Below, in pieces: positions 38,640 through 47,975 of a DNA stretch of 64,000 nucleotides (within the stretch, counting starts at the first letter, position 1; each line of letters opens with the position of its first letter). Position numbers and translations under genes: made by a program. The notes beneath the pieces were generated by a model. It was given only the letters and a program-made list of their open reading frames with translations. It searched no databases and was not told where the DNA came from. The stretch is from Nocardia rhamnosiphila NBRC 108938 (GTDB lineage Bacteria; Actinomycetota; Actinomycetes; Mycobacteriales; Mycobacteriaceae). The stretch covers positions 124,001 through 188,000 of the forward strand of contig NZ_JOAJ01000009.1 in assembly GCF_000720425.1 (NCBI RefSeq). Reading direction: 5' to 3'.

Positions 38640-39952
38640 CGACATTCAAGGATAGATCCGATGCTTTCGCGGACCTGGGCACCCGGCTCAGCATCGCCGA
38701 GGTTGTCGAAACCTTGGTCGACGGCGATGTTCCCATCAAGCTGACCGCTTACGACGGCAGCACCACCGGCCCGGTGGATTCCGAATTCGCACTCGATATC
38801 CGCAATCCGCGCGGAATCAACTATCTCGCCAATGCGCCCGGTGACCTCGGGCTGGCCCGCGCCTACATATCCGGCGATATGGATGCGGCCGGGGTGCACC
38901 CCGGCGACCCGTATGCCATCCTCGCCGCCATGACGGACCTGAAGTTCAAACGTCCGTCGGCATTGTCGCTGGTGGCGATCGCCCGCTCGCTGGGCTGGGA
39001 GCGGCTGCGCCCGGTCCCGCCACCCCCGCAGGAGACACTGCCGCGCTGGCGGCGGATCGCCCTGGAGGGACTGCGGCATTCCAAGGCCCGCGACGCCGAG
39101 GTCATCCACCATCACTACGACGTCTCGAACACGTTCTACGAGTATGTCCTCGGCCCGTCGATGACATACACCTGTGCGTGCTACGGCGAGCGGGACTGGA
39201 CGCTGGAGCAGGCACAGGAGAACAAGTACCGGCTGGTCTTCGAAAAACTGCGGTTGAAGGAGGGCGATCGCCTACTCGATATCGGCTGTGGATGGGGCGG
39301 CATGGTCCGGTACGCCGCCGCGCGCGGAGTCCGGGTCATCGGTGCCACGCTCTCGGCCGAGCAGGCCTCCTGGGCGCAGCGCAAGATCGACGAGGACGGT
39401 CTCGGCGAGCTGGCCGAGGTCCGCCACTCCGATTACCGCGACATCACCGAAACCGAGTTCGACGCGGTGTCCTCGATCGGACTGACCGAGCACATCGGTG
39501 TCCAGAACTACCCGTACTATTTCGGATTCATCCAGAGCAAGCTGCGTGCGGGTGGTCTTTTCCTCAACCACTGCATCACGCGGCCGGACAACACCCGCAC
39601 CACCAAGGCCGGCGATTTCATCGACCGGTACGTGTTCCCCGACGGGGAACTCATCGGCTCCGGTCGCATCATCAGCGATATCCAGAACGTCGGCCTGGAA
39701 GTATTGCACGAGGAGAACCTGCGTGAGCACTACGCGCTGACTCTCACCGAATGGTGCAAGAACCTGGTCGCCAACTGGGATGCCTGTGTGGCCGAGGCCG
39801 GCGAGGGCACCGCCAAGGTGTGGGGCCTGTATATGGCGGGCAGCCGGCTCGGTTTCGAACGCAATGTGGTGCAGCTGCACCAGGTACTGGGCGTGAAACT
39901 CGGATCCGCCGGGCGGCCCGAGGTGCCACTGCGGCCTTGGTGGCAGCCGTAA
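38636..39952 (+). CDS. bfaB: SAM-dependent fatty-acid methyltransferase (BfaB/TmsB-like)
   Basis: This 438-residue enzyme of the cyclopropane fatty-acid synthase family methylenates oleoyl chains on membrane phospholipids. It shows YDVSNTFYEYVLGPSMTYTCACY, the SAM site DRLLDIGCGWGGMVRYAA and the bicarbonate-site-like SSIGLTEHIG. An N-terminal extension of about 150 residues distinguishes it from short CFA synthases. It is translationally coupled to bfaA. Only 8 bp separate its stop from that of the convergent kinase gene. Confidence 0.9.
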   Translation: MTTFKDRSDAFADLGTRLSIAEVVETLVDGDVPIKLTAYDGSTTGPVDSEFALDIRNPRGINYLANAPGDLGLARAYISGDMDAAGVHPGDPYAILAAMTDLKFKRPSALSLVAIARSLGWERLRPVPPPPQETLPRWRRIALEGLRHSKARDAEVIHHHYDVSNTFYEYVLGPSMTYTCACYGERDWTLEQAQENKYRLVFEKLRLKEGDRLLDIGCGWGGMVRYAAARGVRVIGATLSAEQASWAQRKIDEDGLGELAEVRHSDYRDITETEFDAVSSIGLTEHIGVQNYPYYFGFIQSKLRAGGLFLNHCITRPDNTRTTKAGDFIDRYVFPDGELIGSGRIISDIQNVGLEVLHEENLREHYALTLTEWCKNLVANWDACVAEAGEGTAKVWGLYMAGSRLGFERNVVQLHQVLGVKLGSAGRPEVPLRPWWQP

Positions 39953-39960
39953 CCGGCTGC

Positions 39961-42900
39961 TCAGCTGAGCAGTTCGTCGAGGAAACGGATCGGGACACGG
40001 ATCTCACCGAGGGTGCGGACCGTGTCCGTTCCGTCCGGCGTGGTGACCGGCAGGTCGTCGCGCACCACGCGCAGGATCTCGCGGACCGCGGGCCCGGCAT
40101 CCAGTAGCGGCCGGGTCCAGCCGAGTTCTGCGCAGGTGGAGACCGCCGGCGCCAACAGGGCGGCCGATTCGCCCACCCAGCCCGCGGTGGCCAGGCATTC
40201 GGCGAGCAGCAGCGACATATCGAGCTGGGCTCGGGGTCGCTGTTGTTCGCCGGTGCGCCCGTAGAGGGCACGGGCATGGCGGGCCGCGCGCTCGTGATCC
40301 TGCCGGTCACCGGATTCGAGTAGCGCGCGGATCACGGTGACCTCGCCGGCTTCGATATTCAGCACGGTCGGCGCACCGTCGGGGCCGGGGCCGCGGTCGC
40401 GCCCGGACAATCTCGCCAGGCCGCGCGCGGTGCTGTCCGCGGCTTCCGGCCGGTCGCCCGGACCCGGCTGCACTATGCCCAGCCGGATCTGCTCGGCCCG
40501 GATATGGGCGGCCAGCCGGGACAGCTGGTGATCGGCGGCGATCCGCGCTCCCTCGGCCAGGCGCACCGCCGCCGCTGTGAGATCGCCGCGCAGCGCCTTC
40601 ACCCGGGCGCCGGTCACAATGGTGGCGATCAGTGATTCGATCGGGCCGATCCGTGCGACCAGCTGATAACTCTCGTCGAACAGTTCCTCGGCGGCACTGA
40701 GGTCACCGCGCCGGTACTCCAATTCACCGAGGAGCCCGGCGACCGCCCGCACGCCGTGTGAGCGGGGCCCGGACCGGGTTTGCGCGATGTCATAGGCCTG
40801 CCGGTAGGCGCTCAGCGCGGACGGGATATCGAGTTGTTCGTAGGCGAGGAGTCCGCGGCCGCACCAGGCGAAGATCTCGCCGAGCGGTTCGCGGGACCGC
40901 TCCTGATACGGCCGCGCCCACTCCAGCGTGGCTGCCGCTGCCGGATAGTCGAATTCGCAGAGCCGGACGTAGGCGCTGATATTCGCCGCGGTCGCCACCG
41001 TCCACGCCGGGAGCTCGTCGGGATGCTTCAGTGGTTCGGCGACCTGCTCGAGCACACCGGCGGTGCGGTCGTGGGAGATCTCGTCGGAGGCGGCGAGCAC
41101 CGCGGCCTGGCAACGCTGGGTGCGTACATCGCTGTCGTCCTCCGGACTCCGGGACAGTACATTGGACAGCCGGTTGAGGGCCGAGCGCGCCGCGGTGGAC
41201 TGCTGTAGGTTCACATTCGCGCGCGCCACTGCCATCAGCAGTTTCGACCGCGAAGCCACCTGCTGCACGGGCAGTTTGGAGACGGACCCGAGCAGCGTCG
41301 CCACCCGCGAACCGTCGATCAGATCCATACCGCCGTTCTCCAGCAGGTCGAGCGCGGTTTTGAAGTCGGTGCCGGCCAGCGAATGATCCACCGCCCGGCG
41401 CAGCAGCTGATGTTCGGCGAACCAGCGCGCGGCCCGCCGGTGCAGCGTCTTCATCCGGCCCGGCCGGGTCCGTTCCAGTCGCGCCCGCAGATATTCGGCG
41501 AACAGCGGCTGCATCCGGTACCACTCGGGATCCTCGTCGGTGCGGCGCACGAACAATTCCCGCCGCTCGGCCTGCTCCAGCAGGCGCGGGGCCTCGTCGC
41601 TATCGGTGACAGCGATGGCCAGGGACCCGTTCGCATGCTCGATCACCGCGAAATCGGACAGGAAGTCCAGCATCTCCGGTTCCAAGGTGTCCAGCACGTT
41701 CTCGGCGAGGTACTCGCGGATACCGTGCCCGCCTTCGGACATACGATTCAACAGGTCCCCGGGGTCCGGGTCGTCGCGCAGCGCGAGGCTGATCAGCTGG
41801 ATCGCGGCGGGCCAGCCGTCGGTGGCGGCGTACACCCGGTCGAGCTGGCCGGTATCGAGCGAGAACCCGTTGCGCTGCACCAGGATCTCGCCGATCTCGG
41901 CGCGGGTCAGGCGCAGTTGCTCGGAATCTATCTGCACCAGTTCGTCGTTCATCCGCATCCGGCCCATCGGCAGGTCAGAGGGGTCCCGGCTGGTCACCAC
42001 GAACCGCAGATGATGGCAGCCGCTGTCGAGTAGTGCCGACAACACCCGTAGGGCGCCCGGATCGGTGAGCCGGTGCCAGTCGTCGATGATCACGACCACC
42101 GGCTTTCCGCTGGTGTGCAGTTCGTCGATCAGGCTCGAAATCGCGAACGCGACGGTATCGGCGGGTCGCTCCTCGAGCATCTGGCACAGCCCGGTACCGA
42201 TCTCGGGACGGATCCGGTTGACGGCCTCGATCAGATGGGCCAGGAACCAGACCTCGTTGTCGTCGCGGCTGTCGATGCCTATCCAGGCGACCGGGATATC
42301 GAGTCCGGCGAGTTCATCGCGCCACTGCGCGGCCAGCACGCTCTTACCGAAACCGGCCGGCGCGTGGATCACGGTGAGCCGGCGGCCGACACCTTCACGC
42401 AGAATGTCCAGCAAGCGCGGCCGGCGCACCGGTTCCCGGGGCGGGGTGGGCGGGCGGAACTTGGTGGCCGGACTCGGCGGCAGCGTGGCCGGTGAATGTT
42501 CCAGCGCATGGCCGGAGCTGCCGAGACGGCCCGATGCGCTGCTGTGCGGGCCCGACCCCGGCCTGGGCTTGCGCGTTCCGGGGACACCGAACGCGCCGGA
42601 TCCGGCGTCGTCGGCGCCCTTACGCCCCGCGAGTGTCGGCGGCAGCAGCGGCCAGCTGCGCCGCGCGGTCACGGCCGGCGCCCGGTCGTGGCCGGGCGGC
42701 ACGGCATCGACCGCCGTGACCTCGGGATCCAGCAGCGCCATCTCGTCGGGGACCTGATCGTGTGCGATCTGTACCGCGCGCAGCATCTCGCCGAACTCGT
42801 AGGCCGATGCCGGCCGTTCCTCCGGTTCCTGGGCCATGGCCTGTTCGATCACCGCCGCCACATCGGCGGGAATGTCCTGCTCCCGCAGATCCGGCACCGG

Positions 42901-43809
42901 TTGAGTGGTGATGCGGAGGAACTGCGCGACCACCCGCTCCCCCGCCTGCCTCTCGAACGCGGCATGGCCGGTGAGCAGGGCGAAAAGGGTCGCGCCGAGC
43001 CCGTACACATCGGAGCGGACGGTGGGGTCGGCGCCCTTGAGGACTTCGGGGGCGGTGAACGCGGGCGAACCGGTGATCTGGCTGCTCGACGTGCGGAAAC
43101 CCCCGGGCATCCGGGCGATCCCGAAATCGGTGAGCTGCGGCTCACCATAGGAGCTGAGCAGCACATTGGCCGGCTTCACATCCCGGTGCAGGATCCGCGT
43201 CCGATGCGCGCTCTCGATGGCACCGGCCAGTTTCACCCCGACCCTGAGGGTATCGGCCCAGCTCAGCGGGCCCGTCTCGTGAATGAGCCGTTCCAGCGAC
43301 CCGTGCGTGGCGAACGGCATCACGATGAACGGCAGTCCGCTGGCGGTCACATCGACCTGCAGGATGTCGACGATATTCGGGTGCCCGGACAGCCGGCCCA
43401 TGGCGTGTTCCTCACGCAGGAACCGCTCCCGGCTCTCGGGATCGAGATCGGAGGAGAGCACCTTTACCGCGACCACGCGGTCCAGGGCCCGCTGCACACA
43501 CCGGTACACGACCCCGAACCCGCCGCGACCGATCTCGTGGGCTTCGGTGAACCCCAGGGCCGCGAGTTCCTCGGCTATCCGTTCCGCTTCCTGCGGATCG
43601 GCTTCGGTGGGGGCGGCGACCCCCATGGTGGGTTCGGGCGTCACACTCCGCACGGCGCCGCGGTCGGCCGATTCCGCATGGGCTTCGGCATCCTGCGGCA
43701 CAGCGTGGTTCTCGGAGGCAGCGGAATCCGCCGGACCGGCGGCGTCGGGAGCGACGTAGGCGTTATCCGATTCGCGGCCCCCGGGGCCCGAACGCGTTCG
43801 TGGAGTCAT
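39961..43809 (-). CDS. pknK: PknK-like serine/threonine kinase fused to STAND ATPase and helical repeats
   Basis: The 1282-residue cytosolic signalling protein opens with a disordered 80-residue segment. The kinase domain follows (GRGGFGVVYRC at 94-104, K116, HRDVKP 208-213, DFG 228-230, APE 253-255). A proline-rich linker (about 360-465) leads to a MalT-like NTPase with P-loop APAGFGKSVLA (483-493), then about 600 residues of TPR-like helices. No LuxR-type HTH is seen at the end. M. tuberculosis PknK (Rv3080c, 1110 residues) has the same kinase-MalT order and regulates growth and stress. ATG 43809 follows GAGGTGG. Confidence 0.87.
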   Translation of the reverse strand: MTPRTRSGPGGRESDNAYVAPDAAGPADSAASENHAVPQDAEAHAESADRGAVRSVTPEPTMGVAAPTEADPQEAERIAEELAALGFTEAHEIGRGGFGVVYRCVQRALDRVVAVKVLSSDLDPESRERFLREEHAMGRLSGHPNIVDILQVDVTASGLPFIVMPFATHGSLERLIHETGPLSWADTLRVGVKLAGAIESAHRTRILHRDVKPANVLLSSYGEPQLTDFGIARMPGGFRTSSSQITGSPAFTAPEVLKGADPTVRSDVYGLGATLFALLTGHAAFERQAGERVVAQFLRITTQPVPDLREQDIPADVAAVIEQAMAQEPEERPASAYEFGEMLRAVQIAHDQVPDEMALLDPEVTAVDAVPPGHDRAPAVTARRSWPLLPPTLAGRKGADDAGSGAFGVPGTRKPRPGSGPHSSASGRLGSSGHALEHSPATLPPSPATKFRPPTPPREPVRRPRLLDILREGVGRRLTVIHAPAGFGKSVLAAQWRDELAGLDIPVAWIGIDSRDDNEVWFLAHLIEAVNRIRPEIGTGLCQMLEERPADTVAFAISSLIDELHTSGKPVVVIIDDWHRLTDPGALRVLSALLDSGCHHLRFVVTSRDPSDLPMGRMRMNDELVQIDSEQLRLTRAEIGEILVQRNGFSLDTGQLDRVYAATDGWPAAIQLISLALRDDPDPGDLLNRMSEGGHGIREYLAENVLDTLEPEMLDFLSDFAVIEHANGSLAIAVTDSDEAPRLLEQAERRELFVRRTDEDPEWYRMQPLFAEYLRARLERTRPGRMKTLHRRAARWFAEHQLLRRAVDHSLAGTDFKTALDLLENGGMDLIDGSRVATLLGSVSKLPVQQVASRSKLLMAVARANVNLQQSTAARSALNRLSNVLSRSPEDDSDVRTQRCQAAVLAASDEISHDRTAGVLEQVAEPLKHPDELPAWTVATAANISAYVRLCEFDYPAAAATLEWARPYQERSREPLGEIFAWCGRGLLAYEQLDIPSALSAYRQAYDIAQTRSGPRSHGVRAVAGLLGELEYRRGDLSAAEELFDESYQLVARIGPIESLIATIVTGARVKALRGDLTAAAVRLAEGARIAADHQLSRLAAHIRAEQIRLGIVQPGPGDRPEAADSTARGLARLSGRDRGPGPDGAPTVLNIEAGEVTVIRALLESGDRQDHERAARHARALYGRTGEQQRPRAQLDMSLLLAECLATAGWVGESAALLAPAVSTCAELGWTRPLLDAGPAVREILRVVRDDLPVTTPDGTDTVRTLGEIRVPIRFLDELLS

Positions 43810-43824
43810 CTCACCACCTCGCAC

Positions 43825-44192
43825 TCGTAACGAATCGGCTGCGGTGGCGAATCACGCCGCGACAACCGTTCCGGTCCTCACTTCCAACGTAGCGCGCCCG
43901 ATACCCCGATGGGTGGTTTCACCCGGCTCGCGTGTCCTGTCCCGGGGTTGCGGTGCGCCTCCGCCGGGCCGCCGACCGGGCTCGGCACCCGGCCGCGAAC
44001 AGCGCCCTCGCGGGCCGACCCGCCGCGGCCACCTGCGCGGGAGGGGCGCAATTATCCCCAGGCATCCACAGTATTCCGATATTGCGCGCCGGCGCGGATG
44101 GCCGGTCCGACCCGATATTCCGGATCTGTTCCGATGCGGTAACGCGGGCGGAGCCCGACACTGCGGCGGCCCAGGCTTCCGATGGAAACAAC
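43825..44192. other. Intergenic region with no supported gene
   Basis: This stretch between the pknK start and the fadB terminator has no credible open frame. A DnaA-box-like TTATCCCCA (44052-44060) followed by TCCACA is isolated and probably chance. pknK promoter elements should lie near 43825-43880, but no clear -10 box is seen. Confidence 0.4.
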
Positions 44193-44226
44193 ACAACCCG
44201 CCGCACCTCACGGTGCGGCGGGTTGT
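44193..44226 (-). terminator. fadA-fadB operon terminator
   Basis: A 15-bp perfect stem (ACAACCCGCCGCACC with GGTGCGGCGGGTTGT) and a 4-nt loop lie 49 bp beyond the fadB stop. On the minus strand it is followed by GTTGTTT. Confidence 0.88.
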
Positions 44227-44274
44227 GCCGAGCGGATCAGCGCGACCGGCCACCCGGGCCGGCCGCCCCGGAAC

Positions 44275-46425
44275 CTACTTGCGCAGCGAAGCCGGGACCT
44301 CGAAGCGCTTGCCGTACTTCTTCGCCAGCTCGTCGGCGCGGGCCACGAAGGCCTCCTGGCCGCCGGGGTAGCCGACGATGTACTGGTGCACACCACCGGT
44401 CCAGGCCGGGAATCCGATACCGAAGATGGAGCCGATATTGGCGTCCGCGGTGGACTCCAGAACACCTTCGTCGAAACACTTCTGGGTTTCGAGGGCCTCG
44501 GCGAACAGCATGCGGTCGATCAGATCCTGCAGCGGCACGTCGAAACCGGCGGTGGTCTTGAAGTGCTCACGCAGCTGCGGCCAGATGTTGAGCCGCTTGC
44601 CGTTCTCGTCGTACTCGTAGAAGCCGGCCTTCTCCAGCCGGCCCGGGCGCCCCTGCTCGATCATGTAGTCGATCACGTCGAGGGCGGGGTGCCGTTCGGT
44701 GCCCATGGCCGCGTCACCGGCGGCGAGCGCGTCGGCGGTCTCCTTGGCGATCTTCTGCATGAGCTTCATGTTCAGCTCGTCGGTCAGCTGCAGCGGCGGC
44801 GCCGGGTAGCCCGCCTGCGAACCGGCCTGCTCGATGGTCGCGGGCTCGATACCCTCGCCCAGCATGGCGATCGCCTCGTTGACGAAAGTGCCGATCACCC
44901 GGGAGGTGAAGAAGCCGCGGCTGTCGTTGACCACGATCGGGGTCTTCTTGATGGCGAGGGTGTAGTCGAATACCCGGGCCAGGGCCTCGTCGGAGGTCCG
45001 CTCACCCTTGATGATCTCCACCAGCGGCATCTTGTCGACCGGCGAGAAGAAGTGGATGCCGATGAAGTCTTCCTGGCGCTTCACGCCCTCGGCCAGGCCG
45101 GTGATCGGCAGGGTCGAGGTGTTGGAGCCGAGGAGCGCGTCGGGGGTGACGATGTCCTCGATCTCCTGGAAGACCTTGTGCTTGAGCTCGGTGCTCTCGA
45201 AGACGGCTTCGATCACGAAATCGACACCGGCGAAATCGGCCGCGTCGGCGGTCGGCTTGATGCGGTCGAGCAGCGCCTTGGACTTCTCCTCGGTGGTCTT
45301 GCCCCGGGACAGCGCCTTGGCCTCGATCTTCTCCGAGTAGCCCTTGCCGCGCTCGGCCGCCTCGATGCTCACGTCCTTGAGTACGACCTCGTAGCCGGCC
45401 TTCGCCGACACGTAGGCGATACCGGCGCCCATCATGCCCGCGCCGAGCACGCCGACCTTCTTGATCTCCTTCTTCGGCACATCCTTGGGACGCGAACCAC
45501 CGTTGTTGATGGTCTGCAGGTCGAAGAAGAACGCCTGGATCATGTTCTTGGCGACCGGCCCGGTGAGCAGGTGCACGAAGTAACGCGATTCGATCAGGGA
45601 CGCATTGTCGATATCGACCTGCGAGCCCTCGACCGCCGCGGCCATGATGGCGCGCGGGGCGGGCATATTGGCACCCTTGAGCTGCTTGCGCAGGTTGGCC
45701 GGGAACGCGGGCAGGGTCGCGGCGAACGACGGGCTGGCGGGAGTGCCGCCGGGAATCTTGAAGCCCTTCTTGTCCCACGGCTGGACGCCGCCCTCGGGGT
45801 TGGCCTTGATCCACGCCTTGGCGGCGGGTACCAGTTCCTCGATCGAGCCGACCAGCTCGTCGACCAGGCCGATCTCCTTGGCCTTGGCCGGCTTGTTGCG
45901 CTGGCCCTGCAGCAGCACGCCCATGAGCGCGTTCTGCAGACCCAGCATGCGCACGGTGCGGATGATGCCGCCACCGGCGGGCAGCAGGCCCAGAGTGGCC
46001 TCGGGCAGGCCGATCTGGGAGCCGCGGACATCGGCCGCGATCCGGTGGTGGGTCGCGAGCGCGATCTCGAGGCCACCGCCGAGCGCGGCACCGTTGATGG
46101 CGGACACGACCGGCTTGCCGAGGGTCTCCAGGCGGCGCAGCGCCGACTTGATCTCGGTCAGCTCGGCCATCAGTTCGGGCCCGTTGTCCGGTCCGACCTG
46201 CATCATGTTCTTCAGGTCGCCGCCGGCGAAGAAGGTCTTCTTCGCGGAGGTCAGCACGACACCGGTGATGTCGTCCTTCTCGGCCTCGAGCCGCTCGACC
46301 GTCGCGGTCATCGACTTCTTGTAGAGGTCGTTCATGGTGTTGGCGCCCTGGTTCGGGTCGTCCATCGTCAACACGACGATGCCGTCCGAATCCTTCTCCC
46401 AACCGATCATGTTGGCTTCGCTCAC
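44275..46425 (-). CDS. fadB: Multifunctional fatty-acid oxidation protein: enoyl-CoA hydratase / 3-hydroxyacyl-CoA dehydrogenase
   Basis: This protein of about 716 residues catalyses hydration and NAD-dependent oxidation in beta-oxidation. The N-terminal crotonase part has SAKKTFFAGGDLKNM and INGAALGGGLEIALATHHR. The dehydrogenase part starts KVGVLGAGMMGAGIAYVSAKAG (Rossmann) and contains GIHFFSPVDKMPLVEII with the catalytic His. The sequence closely resembles M. tuberculosis FadB (Rv0860, 720 residues). The GTG start at 46425 begins SEANMIGWEKD; GGAGA is rather distant. It forms the trifunctional complex with FadA just upstream. Confidence 0.95.
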   Translation of the reverse strand: MSEANMIGWEKDSDGIVVLTMDDPNQGANTMNDLYKKSMTATVERLEAEKDDITGVVLTSAKKTFFAGGDLKNMMQVGPDNGPELMAELTEIKSALRRLETLGKPVVSAINGAALGGGLEIALATHHRIAADVRGSQIGLPEATLGLLPAGGGIIRTVRMLGLQNALMGVLLQGQRNKPAKAKEIGLVDELVGSIEELVPAAKAWIKANPEGGVQPWDKKGFKIPGGTPASPSFAATLPAFPANLRKQLKGANMPAPRAIMAAAVEGSQVDIDNASLIESRYFVHLLTGPVAKNMIQAFFFDLQTINNGGSRPKDVPKKEIKKVGVLGAGMMGAGIAYVSAKAGYEVVLKDVSIEAAERGKGYSEKIEAKALSRGKTTEEKSKALLDRIKPTADAADFAGVDFVIEAVFESTELKHKVFQEIEDIVTPDALLGSNTSTLPITGLAEGVKRQEDFIGIHFFSPVDKMPLVEIIKGERTSDEALARVFDYTLAIKKTPIVVNDSRGFFTSRVIGTFVNEAIAMLGEGIEPATIEQAGSQAGYPAPPLQLTDELNMKLMQKIAKETADALAAGDAAMGTERHPALDVIDYMIEQGRPGRLEKAGFYEYDENGKRLNIWPQLREHFKTTAGFDVPLQDLIDRMLFAEALETQKCFDEGVLESTADANIGSIFGIGFPAWTGGVHQYIVGYPGGQEAFVARADELAKKYGKRFEVPASLRK

Positions 46426-46466
46426 GGTTTTTCTGTCTCCTCGTGAAGATAAGGGGTCGGGGGGCG

Positions 46467-47678
<1,212 letters not shown>

Positions 47679-47975
47679 ATCGGAATGTCCCTTCCTAGGA
47701 ATACGCCCACCCGCACCAGGCGGAGCGGACGCGAGTTACCTCGCCGACCGGCCGTTCGACCGACCGTCCGTATTCAGTTGAGCAGCGCTGACGGGCCGGT
47801 CACCCGCGCGGGCATACGCTGTACAAACCACGGCACGGGTCGCCGAGGGGGTACCGAGCAGCCCGTACCTCACGGCCCACCATAGAACCTCGTCTCGCCG
47901 AAGTCCGCAGCTACCCGCCCATCGTACCGCCGGATGCGAACTCCGGTTAACTTAACGTGGTCGAGACGGTGCTTG

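Noticed and set aside
39957..39972. Palindrome CTGCTCAGCTGAGCAG as the bfaB/pknK terminator
   Set aside because: It is short, overlaps the pknK stop codon and has no U tract; it may contribute, but the evidence is too weak.
44052..44070. DnaA-box-like TTATCCCCA followed by TCCACA as a replication-origin remnant
   Set aside because: Single imperfect copy, no cluster and no dnaA/dnaN context.
44182..46446. A 754-codon open frame antisense to fadB
   Set aside because: fadB is unmistakable on the other strand; the antisense frame is a by-product of high third-position GC and has His/Leu/Val/Gly/Asp-rich composition without any family motif.
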